From positions 62,001 to 126,000 of the forward strand of contig OMXS01000005.1 in assembly GCA_900315095.1 (NCBI GenBank): a stretch of 64,000 nt of DNA, given 5' to 3'. This stretch comes from an uncultured Prevotellaceae bacterium (GTDB lineage Bacteria; Bacteroidota; Bacteroidia; Bacteroidales; Bacteroidaceae). Positions 54,415-63,654 of the stretch are shown one piece after another. The position numbers were made by a program, and so were the translations under genes. Each line of letters starts with the position of its first letter. Positions within the stretch are counted from its first letter, which is position 1. The notes beneath the pieces were generated by a model. It was given only the letters and a program-made list of their open reading frames with translations, was not told the DNA's origin and made no database searches.

Positions 54415-55929
54415 TTACTTGTCAAATACCTTACTGAATTCATCTACAGTGATCTTGACTGGCTCAACCATGAACTCTGGACGGTTGTAACTCTTCAAAA
54501 GACTGATATGCAACTCGGGGTCTTCCTGCGGCATGAGGAATGCCTTTTCCACCTTCCCATTGTTGAAATAGGCGAAATAGACACGGCTGTAGTTGTCATC
54601 GTCACGGCGACTGGCAAGCATAATCCAATGTCCGTTGCTCGACCACGAGGGATAACTGTCAGAATAGTCCTTGCTGTTCAGTCTCGAGAGGTCAATGGGC
54701 GAAGAGGTTTCCCAAGTGAGGGCAGTACCGGCATACTTGTCTATAGGGATGCAAACGATGTCGGCATCATGGTGTCTGCTGTGAAAACAGCCATACTGAC
54801 CCAGAGCAAACAACAGATAGTGGCCATCGGGGCTGATGCGTGGCAACGTGACGCTCTTATTGGCGGAGGCTGCATCATAGACGAGTTCCTCCTCGCCGAA
54901 GTTGTGCGTCTTCAGGTCGAACGAACGTCGAACGAGATTATATTGTATCTTTTGATAGGTGGTTCTGATATCTTTATCGCGCATTTCCTCAGGAAGCGGC
55001 ACCGACTTGCAGTAATAGAGGTACTTGCCATCGGGCGACCAAGTAGGATACACCTCCAAGAGCGTGGAATCGTTGCTGACAATGCTTACCGAGTCGGTCT
55101 CAACATCATAGAGTATCATATCACTCGCCAAATCATAAACCTCAATTTTGTTAGGATTTGACGTGTGGAATGCCTGTCGTGTCAGATTGGTAGAGAAGGC
55201 TACCAACTTGGCAGTAGGATGCCATGACGGATAGACACCACCGGAAATGGTATAGTCGCGCTTCATATTGACTTTCGAGACCTTGCCATCGTTCACAATA
55301 ACGGTACCTGCATTGGATAGACGCACATGAAAGAGCATGTTGTCAGTCTTGTAGTTCTGATAACTGTGGCAGTTAATGCACTGTCCCTTTTCCCTATCAT
55401 TCATTGTAATCTCGTTGTTGAAAATCTGTGTTTCCTCAAACGAGATGAGGTTGCGCTGGGCAATCTCCATGAAGGTCCATGCAACATACGACGGTTCTAT
55501 GAGACGATACGACACATATTCATCAATAGGCTCTTTAGCAACATGTATCTCAAACGGACTGAACAACAGCCATTTGCCTTCTTTCTGGCCCCATACCTCT
55601 ACCTTGATACTCTTACCCTTCGAGGCATTGAGCATGTCGTGCCATTCATCCTCTTGTATCTGAACCTTCACACCGTTGCCGTAGGTCTGCTGCTTGCCAT
55701 CGGGAGTAGTGAGACGTGCCACGCACTCTTCGTACTGGTCAACTGGGAGCATGAAATTTAGTGGTGCGATGTTGCAAGGCACGGTGACATCACAATAATC
55801 AGGGAAGATTGGTGGCAGCACTGAAGACGCGGAGGCGTCGGAGGGCACAGAGGGATGATTTGCGCACGATGAGAGGAACATCACGGCAAAGCCCAGCAAT
55901 ACAATGTAGGAGGATATAAATCTTTTCAT
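54415..55929 (-). CDS. TolB-like beta-propeller lipoprotein with a CxxCH motif (copy C)
   Basis: The ATG at 55929 (MKRFISSYIV..) gives 504 residues with lipobox VMFLSSC (Cys22); the frame is open to 55968 but the signal peptide fixes the start. IFPDYCDVTVPCNIAPLNF starts the N-terminal domain, which ends in QCINCH (Cys184, Cys187, His188). Blades: GVYPSWHPTAKLVAFSTN, VYPTWSPDGKYLYYC, LPRISPDGHYLLFALG and YPSWSSNGHWIMLASRRDDDNYSR. It is closer to copy A in several blades (CINCH, GVYP.WHP, ATLPR/VTLPR) than to copy B. It begins eight bases after the DUF6057-like gene at 55937. Confidence 0.86.
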   Translation of the reverse strand: MKRFISSYIVLLGFAVMFLSSCANHPSVPSDASASSVLPPIFPDYCDVTVPCNIAPLNFMLPVDQYEECVARLTTPDGKQQTYGNGVKVQIQEDEWHDMLNASKGKSIKVEVWGQKEGKWLLFSPFEIHVAKEPIDEYVSYRLIEPSYVAWTFMEIAQRNLISFEETQIFNNEITMNDREKGQCINCHSYQNYKTDNMLFHVRLSNAGTVIVNDGKVSKVNMKRDYTISGGVYPSWHPTAKLVAFSTNLTRQAFHTSNPNKIEVYDLASDMILYDVETDSVSIVSNDSTLLEVYPTWSPDGKYLYYCKSVPLPEEMRDKDIRTTYQKIQYNLVRRSFDLKTHNFGEEELVYDAASANKSVTLPRISPDGHYLLFALGQYGCFHSRHHDADIVCIPIDKYAGTALTWETSSPIDLSRLNSKDYSDSYPSWSSNGHWIMLASRRDDDNYSRVYFAYFNNGKVEKAFLMPQEDPELHISLLKSYNRPEFMVEPVKITVDEFSKVFDK

Positions 55930-55936
55930 TGTTTTC

Positions 55937-57748
55937 TTACGATTGAACTTCATGACCAATATTTCCATTATTTATAATATAAGACTTTCTTCCGAAAATG
56001 TTGTACCACCAATAGGTATCTCCATATTCTTTACGCATCTCTTCACCAACCGATTTAAGTGTCATACCAGGTATTGCATAGGTTTTCAAGGTTGCCCAAA
56101 ACTGTTTGTAACGCTCATAAACAGACCGTTCGACAGGGAGCATCATACGTTTCTCTTCTGGAGCCTTGTCCATGTACAGAATATAGGCCTCCATGGCATG
56201 CAGAGGAAATTGCTCATCAAGATGCAACTTCACATAATTGCGTAGGGATGGCCAGAAGCGACGGGAGTCGCAACGTATCATGGAATAGAACAAAGCCTGT
56301 TCTGAAGCCAACTTGCTGTCAGATTCGTACCAGAGACTAATACTGTTGACAATATAACTATCGCTGTTCTCAACGCCACTGAGCTCATCAGGATAGCATT
56401 TCTGCAGTTCCTTAACCTTTGCTGAGACCGGTGCCGGTTGCCAATTTCCGTAAAACGGACGATGATGCAGTATGGTGGTATAGCGTTCTACCAATTTCTT
56501 ATCTCCTGTAGCCAAGGCACATCTGGTAAGCATCTTCAAGTAGAAGGGCGAGAAACCCGCCTGTATGGCGTTCTCAAAACTCAGGCGGATGGATTCATTC
56601 ACCATGCCGTAATTATAATATACCAGAGGCGATGCTATGTCCAAAAGGGTGACGTGGAGCGTATCTGGATTGTTAATATTTACATCATCGTTGCCCAACT
56701 TGAATGAACGGTCGAGTAAACCACCTTCATTCATCAGTGCAATATTCTTAAGAAATACCATCGTGCTGGTTGGTTTCTTGTTCTCTTCAGACATACGAAG
56801 AACCTCCTTCCAGTTGTCGTCGTAAGCATAGCGTACCATGCGCATTTCGTTAATGTAATTACGATCGTAGTACATGAGCGACCAGGTAAAGACAATACCT
56901 GCAAAGACACATAGGACCGGCACAAGTATACTTTGAACTTTGAACTTTAAACTTTGAACTTTAGTTGGCAGATATTTGCTAAACAACGCAAAGAGCAAAG
57001 AAGCGCCACCAAGCACCCAAAACGGGACTGAAAGACGTCCAGTACTGTCGCTTGGCGTTTCAAAACGAGGCAGTCCTGCCAGCATGACATCATCGAATTT
57101 CAGGTTCGAATATAACTGGGTATGCCAGATGCTGGCGGTAAAGACAAGCAAGACAATGCCTATAAGTTCGCGCCACGTCAGTTTCTCGGCAACCACCAGA
57201 CAAAGCATGAAAAGCAAGGCGAACCATCCTAATATTGGATAGATGCAAAAGCCCAGCACATACCATAATAGATGCCATTTGCGTGAAGTACTTCGTGCTG
57301 CCCATAAAAGCAAAAGCATGACGAGATAGCCTACCGACTGAGAGAACCAATAGCCTCTAATCGTGGATATATAAATCCAATATCCCAAATCAACAACCGA
57401 TGTAAGCAGACAGGCGATTGGCAGGAGCATCAGTGCAGAAGTACTCGCCTGTAACCTGAAAGCCTTGGTTCCCACATAGAATATGAGGGTCCAAATAACT
57501 ATCATTACACTAGCACCTAACAACGGCCTATAGCATAGTTGTGTGAGCCATGCTCCCACGTACTGCATCAGACCGAAGGGCTTCGACATAAGGGTATGGA
57601 AGAATGGCGCTCCAAAGATGAACTCGGAACGGTCGTGTGCCGTATAAAACACCTCCCGATTAATATATAGTATATATACCGCAAATGCTATGAAAGCCAG
57701 CAGGCTCACATAGAGAATGATCTTAGATACTTTGTTGTTATTAATCAT
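55937..57748 (-). CDS. DUF6057-like polytopic membrane protein (copy C)
   Basis: The ATG at 57748 (MINNNKVSK..) gives 603 residues. The first 60% has about ten membrane segments with the shared motif SKPFGLMQYVGAWLTQLCYRPLLG and DLGYWIYISTIRGYW, which is also seen in copy A (DMGYWVYPIKLKGWY). The C-terminal half is soluble and helical (LKMLTRCALATGDKKLVERYTTILHHRPFYGNW). Between the halves, the linker KVQSLKFKVQS is encoded by four CTTTGAA-type heptamers (56931-56958), the same heptamer that fills the xusD-xusE spacer. It begins 19 bases after the ATPase gene and is followed by TolB-like copy C, so all probably share one transcript. Confidence 0.8.
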   Translation of the reverse strand: MINNNKVSKIILYVSLLAFIAFAVYILYINREVFYTAHDRSEFIFGAPFFHTLMSKPFGLMQYVGAWLTQLCYRPLLGASVMIVIWTLIFYVGTKAFRLQASTSALMLLPIACLLTSVVDLGYWIYISTIRGYWFSQSVGYLVMLLLLWAARSTSRKWHLLWYVLGFCIYPILGWFALLFMLCLVVAEKLTWRELIGIVLLVFTASIWHTQLYSNLKFDDVMLAGLPRFETPSDSTGRLSVPFWVLGGASLLFALFSKYLPTKVQSLKFKVQSILVPVLCVFAGIVFTWSLMYYDRNYINEMRMVRYAYDDNWKEVLRMSEENKKPTSTMVFLKNIALMNEGGLLDRSFKLGNDDVNINNPDTLHVTLLDIASPLVYYNYGMVNESIRLSFENAIQAGFSPFYLKMLTRCALATGDKKLVERYTTILHHRPFYGNWQPAPVSAKVKELQKCYPDELSGVENSDSYIVNSISLWYESDSKLASEQALFYSMIRCDSRRFWPSLRNYVKLHLDEQFPLHAMEAYILYMDKAPEEKRMMLPVERSVYERYKQFWATLKTYAIPGMTLKSVGEEMRKEYGDTYWWYNIFGRKSYIINNGNIGHEVQS

Positions 57749-57767
57749 GCTCAGAATAATATGAAAC

Positions 57768-58898
57768 CTATATAAATCTTTTCCTAAACCACAATGCAAA
57801 AACAGGATCCGTAACATTGAGTTGGCGTAGTTCTGAATATATCAGATCGCGTTCAATAAGTGCTTTACGCAAGCGTACAATGTTTGAAGGAGCCCCCAAA
57901 TCGAACTGAGAGCGGACACGTTTTTCATTAAACCCAGAGTGTACACCAGAAACGATAGCCCTAAGCATATTCATCTGATAACTGGACAATGGCTCTATCT
58001 GTTGCATATACAGAGCCTCATTAGTACTTATCAATTCTGCCACTGCCTGCGGCATCATATCTTCAGTTACGGTACCGCCTTGAGGCAGAAGGTTGAGAAG
58101 TATTGAAGAGAGGTGCTGTACGTACGACGGATAGTTATCTACAGTCTCGCATATCCGCGCTACCATTTGCTCAGAAATATGCTTACCTGCCGCCTCAAAA
58201 TGACTTATGATATAGTCAATCCAATCGTTAGTTGGTATTTTCTGTAACCAAAGCAAGTCACCAAACTGATAGAAAGGCATACTGCGATTCAGAAATATAT
58301 CACTCATCATATGCCGTTTACTGCCATACAAGCAATACGATGTGTAGTGATGGTGTTGCCAAACCGAACGAAGTCTGGCCTGGACTTCCTTTGTATTCTC
58401 AAATTCACCTATTTGCTGAAACTCATCTATGCATACCACAACATGGCGTTTCTTCTTTTGGGCAATGATTTCTACAACATTAAGAATCTCCTCTGGAGAA
58501 TGCGTTTCAGGAGTTATGCCTAAAGAAACACTAATTTCAGACATAGGGTCAACAGGAATACCAATTTTGGGAGTAAGACGAGCCAGAAAGCTGCGAGCTT
58601 CATCCATCCATAGCTGAATCTTAGATGCTGTTTGCTTCAACACAGCCACGGCCAAGGCGTTATAAAATTCATATTCCGACTTGCATCCAAATATATCCAA
58701 GCGTACCGTAATAACATCACTACTGGCCAGTTGTTGACAAACATGGTCAACCAACGATGTTTTCCCCCATCGTCTAGGAGAAATCAATATAGAATTAACT
58801 CCGCCTTCGAAGTTGGCTTTCAGACGACGTGTTTCCTCAATTCTACCAGTAAAATTGTAGTCTGTGACAGCTATTCCATATACAAAACTTTTCTCCAT
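57768..58898 (-). CDS. AAA-type ATPase of the archaeal ATPase_2/STAND-like group
   Basis: This protein of 376 residues has no signal peptide. Walker A is SPRRWGKTSL (about 40-49), Walker B is HVVVCIDEFQQI (about 153-164), with a sensor-like YCLYGSKRHMM and a C-terminal winged-helix-like part (LRAIVSGVHSGFNEKRVRSQFDLGAPSNIVRLRKALIERDLI). The family is multicopy in Bacteroidota and its function is unknown; roles in DNA or protein remodelling are only suggested. It has its own consensus promoter and stands directly upstream of the DUF6057/TolB-like array (19 bases), so it may be the first gene of that operon or an independent gene with read-through. Confidence 0.85.
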   Translation of the reverse strand: MEKSFVYGIAVTDYNFTGRIEETRRLKANFEGGVNSILISPRRWGKTSLVDHVCQQLASSDVITVRLDIFGCKSEYEFYNALAVAVLKQTASKIQLWMDEARSFLARLTPKIGIPVDPMSEISVSLGITPETHSPEEILNVVEIIAQKKKRHVVVCIDEFQQIGEFENTKEVQARLRSVWQHHHYTSYCLYGSKRHMMSDIFLNRSMPFYQFGDLLWLQKIPTNDWIDYIISHFEAAGKHISEQMVARICETVDNYPSYVQHLSSILLNLLPQGGTVTEDMMPQAVAELISTNEALYMQQIEPLSSYQMNMLRAIVSGVHSGFNEKRVRSQFDLGAPSNIVRLRKALIERDLIYSELRQLNVTDPVFALWFRKRFI

Positions 58899-58917
58899 AA
58901 CTTACTCATTTTGAACG

Positions 58918-58949
58918 CAAAGATATGAATTTCATCAAAGTTTCACAAA
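58918..58949 (-). promoter_or_regulatory. Promoter of the ATPase/DUF6057 array
   Basis: On the minus strand TTTG (58949-58946), a 20-base spacer and TATCTTTG (58925-58918) match the Bacteroidota consensus; the leader to the ATG at 58898 is short, about 13 bases. Confidence 0.65.
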
Positions 58950-59051
58950 CTTGTGAATCACTAATGTGTGATATTTAAGTTTTTTTATCCTTGGATACTT
59001 TGTTTAGGTAGTTCTTTTCCATAGATAGATGAAACTGTACTCTATTTCGAT

Positions 59052-59110
59052 GCAAATTTACGAAAAGTAGAGAGCAAAACAAAGAAAATGTTTCTTTTTT
59101 TTGCCAAGAC
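59052..59110 (-). repeat. Dispersed intergenic repeat with promoter module (copy 3, short)
   Basis: GCAAATTTACGAAAAGTAGAG..CAAAACAAAGAAAATGTTTC and the following TTTTTTGCCAAGACG.. are a diverged single module of the repeats at 6915 and 13205. On the minus strand it reads TTTG (59083-59080), 19 bases, TAAATTTG (59060-59053), again a full promoter, pointing at the ATPase gene 155 bases away. Confidence 0.65.
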
Positions 59111-59269
59111 GAAGTAAATTAGCCCTTATTTTTTTCCTAAACCCAAGCAATTATCTAAAAAAGATTATCCGCTTTGGATAATGACAAGTGACCATTTTTA
59201 CTAACCATAAATTGTCCACAGCAGAATCTAAAACCCCTCTCTACGGGAGAGGGGAAGGGGTGAGGCCCC

Positions 59270-59302
59270 AAAAAAGGCTGACTCATTTTACTGAGTCAGC
59301 CT
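59270..59302 (-). terminator. Rho-independent terminator of the second polysaccharide locus
   Basis: On the minus strand an 11-base perfect stem, AGGCTGACTCA / TGAGTCAGCCT (59302-59292 with 59285-59275, six-base loop), is followed by a run of Ts (59275-59270). It is 50 bases after the stop of the gene at 59351. Confidence 0.88.
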
Positions 59303-59350
59303 ATTATTTATTGTCCTGTAAGTATTATAATAAAGCACTTACATCAAACA

Positions 59351-60589
59351 TCATTTCGCTACAGGTCTGATAGAAACTCCGAAACTGGTACTCAGGTTGT
59401 TGTAGATGTCCAGAGAATTATACAGACCATTCTGGAAGATTAACATATTTGGCATGTTTTCATTTCCATTAATAGCACCTTCTGAGCCATTAACCTGGTC
59501 TGCCATCGATGGGAAATGGTATGTACCGGTAATCTCTCCAGTAGCATAATAGCCTGAATTTCCATTACCAAACAACTTATTCCCGTATCGATAACCTGCA
59601 GCCGGGAAGAATATACTATTTCCATTAGGACCAGTTACTCTATATCCAGAACCAACAAATTCCCATTCACACTCTTCAAGCAACTCTACGAATTCTATGG
59701 TTGTTGGCATTCTCCAGTTGCTGCCCCAGTTTGCAGTAGCAGGATCATGAGTAGCATCTGATACAATGCTATAAGCAGGAACGAAGGTTAAGTTATTCTT
59801 CTTCTTTGCGTCAAGTCTATCTTTCGGAGCATTTCCAATATCACCACCAGCGTAGTCCTTACGCATCACGGTACCAAACTGATCTTTGATTTCAGTATAA
59901 TTATTGGCTAAAGGAGACTCATAGAAATTGACATCTGTAGAATTAATCTGAGTAATGGTAAGAGTAGTTACCTTCTCGTAATCAAACGCCTGGAAAGCAT
60001 CGTCACCTGGCAATCTCTCAACAAACTCAGAACCATCCCAATCTATGACACCCTCAAACTCATCATTGATAAGTGTTGCCTCAAGGAAACCTGAATAAGA
60101 CGATTTGAGTTCATCCAATTTGTCCTTCATGAACGAAACAATCTTGTCCTTTTTCTGATTATCACTTACACTCGATAAGTCTATAAGCTTAGGCTGAGAG
60201 GTTGTAACGATATTTGTCGTGTCGCATATCGTTCCTGTCTTCTCATCACCTTTGTACAGATTAAACAAATCAGATACCGGTGTAAGACTTGTAACATCTG
60301 TATATGTCGCATCATTGTTTGCCATAACCTGTGTACCTGTTATGTCACCCCATACGAAGAGGATACCATTGTCTGTTTCCGAAGTCGCACCAACATTCAT
60401 GTTAGCCCACTTGGTACCACTTGGGAGCCCCAAATCTACAGCCTGACCAGCATTTTTTATATTGCTTGTGTTCGCTGTATATTGAGTATCTACAGTATTT
60501 TCGGTAATCTCCTCACTACAAGCCACAAACATACTTGATAAAATAAGCGTGGAGATTGCGAACTTACTAAAATTCATTAAATTTTTCAT
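59351..60589 (-). CDS. Lipoprotein with Fibrobacter succinogenes major paralogous (FISUMP/DUF1566-like) domain
   Basis: This protein of 412 residues (ATG at 60589, alternative at 60577) has a lipobox (SSMFVAC, Cys24). VDLGLPSGTKWANMNVGATSETDNGILFVWGD is the hallmark start of the FISUMP domain, and NWRMPTTIEFVELLEECEW and FFPAAGYRYGN are its later motifs. Between them lies an unusual insertion of about 150 residues (residues 110-260; DLSSVSDNQKKDKIVSFMKDKL..). These domains are surface-located in many Bacteroidota; the ligand is unknown. It is the last gene of the second SusC/SusD locus, followed by a strong terminator. Confidence 0.85.
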   Translation of the reverse strand: MKNLMNFSKFAISTLILSSMFVACSEEITENTVDTQYTANTSNIKNAGQAVDLGLPSGTKWANMNVGATSETDNGILFVWGDITGTQVMANNDATYTDVTSLTPVSDLFNLYKGDEKTGTICDTTNIVTTSQPKLIDLSSVSDNQKKDKIVSFMKDKLDELKSSYSGFLEATLINDEFEGVIDWDGSEFVERLPGDDAFQAFDYEKVTTLTITQINSTDVNFYESPLANNYTEIKDQFGTVMRKDYAGGDIGNAPKDRLDAKKKNNLTFVPAYSIVSDATHDPATANWGSNWRMPTTIEFVELLEECEWEFVGSGYRVTGPNGNSIFFPAAGYRYGNKLFGNGNSGYYATGEITGTYHFPSMADQVNGSEGAINGNENMPNMLIFQNGLYNSLDIYNNLSTSFGVSIRPVAK

Positions 60590-60627
60590 TATAACGGATG
60601 TTTAAATATTATACATATAAGAACCTC

Positions 60628-61731
60628 TTATTCCTCATAGTAAACAGCTTTGAGAGTCATAGAGCCACTATACAGCATGAGGTCAAGGTCACGGCCTTCA
60701 CCGCCCTTAGCACACTCATCAGCCATGGTCTGGGTAATCTGAAGTTCATTCAAACCATCTATCCACTTAACATGGTCGTAATAGGTGTTACTCCACCAAC
60801 CATTCATAACCTTCAGATCAAAATTATCTGTAACATCTGATACGTCGAAGATCAGAGTCTTCAGACCGAAGTAAACCTCATCAGGAATAGTGGGCAGATG
60901 TGCACCTTCGGTAGAACTGAAACGCATAGCTGCAGCATCCCAAGCACCAGGCTTGAATGGCAGTTGTGGATCTTCTGCTTTTTCATCTTCTGACCTATTA
61001 GGATCACCATAGATATAGTACTTAATAAGCGGATTACTGATTTCTTCACACTCTACAGGGTATTTAACAGTAAGCACAGTACCGTCAGCACAAAGAGCGG
61101 TGAGAACAACTGTGTACGGAGTAGAAACATAATCACCATTCTCATCCCACTTAAGTTTCATCTTCTTCGATGCATAGTTGCCGACAAACTCCTTATCACC
61201 GACATACCACTTTGCATTGACAGGAGCAGAGGTTTGACAGGTAATAACATTACCGAACTTACCATCTATGCCAGGAGCCGTCTTAGCACCATAGGTTTTG
61301 AAAATGCCTTTGGTGATGATACTGCTAACTTGGTTGGGGTTTTTGGTTTGCCTTATAACGATTTTTGGCAGGATACCGTCAACCGCCTTGTCGCCAATTA
61401 CACTCCTATAGACTGAAACATTTTTTGGAATACTCTCAAAGCTTTCGCCATTCAAGGATATCTCCCAATAATCATCAGGAATGGGATCTGCAAAGTAAAT
61501 GACAATACCCTCGCAGTCTTTTACGTCAACATTCTCCATCAAGACCGTTTCTTGATTAGCCTTAATGGTTTGCTGCCGTTCAATCTGGATTACTTTGTCA
61601 ACAACTACAGTAGACATTGCCTTGAGCTCGTCAGCAGTGATGTGACCGCCATTGCCGATATCCTCATGAACAGGATCACAAGCAGCAAAAGCGCATACTG
61701 TGACAACAAGCAAAAATAATATCTTTTTCAT
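60628..61731 (-). CDS. Surface lipoprotein in SusE position, unknown ligand
   Basis: This 367-residue protein has lipobox VCAFAAC (Cys18) followed by DPVHED, an acidic stretch as expected for surface export of Bacteroidota lipoproteins. The body is beta-rich, with Ig/PKD-like strands (KWYVGDKEFVGNYASKKMKLKWDENGDY, TVVLTALCADGTVLTVKYPVECEE) and a C-terminal domain containing FDLKVMNGWWSNTYYDHVKWIDG, which looks like a carbohydrate-binding face rich in aromatic residues. It follows the SusD gene by 19 bases. Position suggests a glycan-binding role like SusE; no named family is recognised. Confidence 0.78.
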   Translation of the reverse strand: MKKILFLLVVTVCAFAACDPVHEDIGNGGHITADELKAMSTVVVDKVIQIERQQTIKANQETVLMENVDVKDCEGIVIYFADPIPDDYWEISLNGESFESIPKNVSVYRSVIGDKAVDGILPKIVIRQTKNPNQVSSIITKGIFKTYGAKTAPGIDGKFGNVITCQTSAPVNAKWYVGDKEFVGNYASKKMKLKWDENGDYVSTPYTVVLTALCADGTVLTVKYPVECEEISNPLIKYYIYGDPNRSEDEKAEDPQLPFKPGAWDAAAMRFSSTEGAHLPTIPDEVYFGLKTLIFDVSDVTDNFDLKVMNGWWSNTYYDHVKWIDGLNELQITQTMADECAKGGEGRDLDLMLYSGSMTLKAVYYEE

Positions 61732-61750
61732 GTTTATTTCTTTTTTAATT

Positions 61751-63640
61751 TTAATAAAGAACTTTATATTGTGTCTCTTGATCAGCTAAATCCCATCCTG
61801 GGTTCTGCTCCATCTTACCATTCATCAGAGTAATCTGTGCCTGAGGCTTAGGCAAGAAACCGTTGGTAGCAGCGTAACGCTTAGCCCAAGAACAGGTCAT
61901 GTGAGCCATATTCATAGAATTCTTTTTGCCCCTAACAGTAATAACCTTACCACTTTGAGCCTGAAGAGCCTTCGCGGCGTATGAACTCTCACCAGAGTCT
62001 ATACCAGACCAACGACGCATATCGTTGAAGCGAAGACCCTCTAATGCAAACTCCCAACGACGCTCGTTCTGAACATTCTTCAAAGAGTAAGGTGTCTGAG
62101 GCACACCTGCACGCTTTTGAACCTGGTTCATATACTGGGCATCACCTGTGACTTCGGTGAGCATCAGCAGCACGTCAGCATAACGCATCAGGTAGAAGTC
62201 CTCGAAGTGGTCACCTTGCTGCTTGTTGTCAAGTGAACTGGATGAATAGCCCTCTGTCTTTGACCACCAAGAATCGTTGTCAGCAGCGCAAGCATCGAGG
62301 TTAACATCAGCGTACTTCTTAACTGCATAGCCTGACTCCTCGCAGTCGTCCTTCTCGTAAGTATAGGAAGCAAGCTCATTATCAAGGTCAATCAAAGAAC
62401 CGAGTTTACGGATGTCAGTATAACTACCGGCAGTCTCTGCAGCTGTCCAATCATCCCAGAGATTGCGTGAAGGAGTACCCTGACCCCAACCCTGGTTGAA
62501 TGGATAAGTCTTGTCGCGCTTACCATTGTCATTGGTTGCGCCATTACGAAGACCCCAGAAACAAGACAGGTAGTTAGAATACATACGTGGGTTGTTGTAT
62601 GTACCACCAATGGCCCACTTAGAAGCATTCATGAACTGAATCTGGAAGATTTCCTCAGTGTTACCATTACCCATGCCAGGCATGTCGAAACAGTTGCTAC
62701 GGTCCATATCTGCGATGAAATCATAGGAATGGCCCTTGCCATCGTGTGCCTCATCCCAGAGAAGGCTGTTAGAATACTGCCAGAGTGAACGGTAGTCCGG
62801 GCAAAGCTTGTAACCGCCATTGTTAACAATATCCTTAAGAGCAGCTATGACATCAGCCTTTGCGAGAGTACCTCCAGGGCAACCCTCCTGCTCCACGAGT
62901 TCAATAGTAGCATCGCCAGTAGCGAGTTCACCAACCTTCTTATAGAAGCCTGCCCAGAACATCCATGCACGTGCGATAAATGCCTCGGCAGCGAACTTGT
63001 CAGCATGTCCGGAACCATTAGCCCTTTCTGGCTTCATGAGATTCTTTGCAGAAACAAAGTCAGAGATAATCTGTGGATAAATAAACTCCTCAGCACTTAC
63101 CTGCTGCTGCATATCATCAGTAATAACAGTAGAGGTAATCAAAGGTACATCGCCGTACAACTGTGAGAGCCACATATAGTAGAGACCACGCATGAAGTAG
63201 CCCTCGCCGAGCAACTGATTGCGCTGAACGGTATTGTTTGTCCAATCAACATTATCGATGGTCTCAATCTGGTTGTTGGCGCGTGAAATACCACCATAGA
63301 GAAGGATGAAGTCCTGTTCATACTGGTTGGCACTTGCCGTTGTAAAATGATGGAGTGACTTAGCCACATTGTCCTGCAAACCACCACTGCCGTAGCAGTC
63401 GTCTGACATAAGTGACCACCAATAGAAAGGATTATTTAATATACCACTTTGGTCACCACCACCCAGCGTATTCATGATACTGTAGGTAGCAGCATTCAAT
63501 GCCTCAACATCTGCAGGTTTACCTGGGAATGTAGCCGCAGTCAACTCTGTAACACGCGGATCGGTGTCCAGACTGTCGTTACAGGCTGTGAATATAGTAG
63601 CTGTCAAAACAACTACTGCAGATAAAATATATTTCTTCAT
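61751..63640 (-). CDS. SusD/RagB-like nutrient-binding lipoprotein (second locus)
   Basis: This protein of 629 residues has lipobox ATIFTAC (Cys20). SusD landmarks: YGGISRANNQIETID, QLLGEGYFMRGLYYMWLSQLYGDVPLI, AEAFIARAWMFWAGFY, DFYLMRYADVLLMLTEVTGD and ERRWEFALEGLRFNDMRRW. The mature N-terminus (NDSLDTDPRVTELTAATF) is also typical. It pairs with the SusC gene 14 bases upstream. The glycan is unknown because no enzyme of this locus lies in the window. Confidence 0.93.
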   Translation of the reverse strand: MKKYILSAVVVLTATIFTACNDSLDTDPRVTELTAATFPGKPADVEALNAATYSIMNTLGGGDQSGILNNPFYWWSLMSDDCYGSGGLQDNVAKSLHHFTTASANQYEQDFILLYGGISRANNQIETIDNVDWTNNTVQRNQLLGEGYFMRGLYYMWLSQLYGDVPLITSTVITDDMQQQVSAEEFIYPQIISDFVSAKNLMKPERANGSGHADKFAAEAFIARAWMFWAGFYKKVGELATGDATIELVEQEGCPGGTLAKADVIAALKDIVNNGGYKLCPDYRSLWQYSNSLLWDEAHDGKGHSYDFIADMDRSNCFDMPGMGNGNTEEIFQIQFMNASKWAIGGTYNNPRMYSNYLSCFWGLRNGATNDNGKRDKTYPFNQGWGQGTPSRNLWDDWTAAETAGSYTDIRKLGSLIDLDNELASYTYEKDDCEESGYAVKKYADVNLDACAADNDSWWSKTEGYSSSSLDNKQQGDHFEDFYLMRYADVLLMLTEVTGDAQYMNQVQKRAGVPQTPYSLKNVQNERRWEFALEGLRFNDMRRWSGIDSGESSYAAKALQAQSGKVITVRGKKNSMNMAHMTCSWAKRYAATNGFLPKPQAQITLMNGKMEQNPGWDLADQETQYKVLY

Positions 63641-63654
63641 AACTTATTGTCGAA

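Larger units (their letters stand above)
58899..59350. other. Intergenic region between the ATPase gene and the second polysaccharide locus
   Basis: This 452-base gap holds the ATPase promoter (58918-58949), the third copy of the dispersed promoter repeat (59052-59110), a GC-rich palindromic word, CCCCTCTC..GAGAGGGG (59233-59254), and a strong terminator for the gene at 59351 (59270-59302). No gene is seen. Confidence 0.7.
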
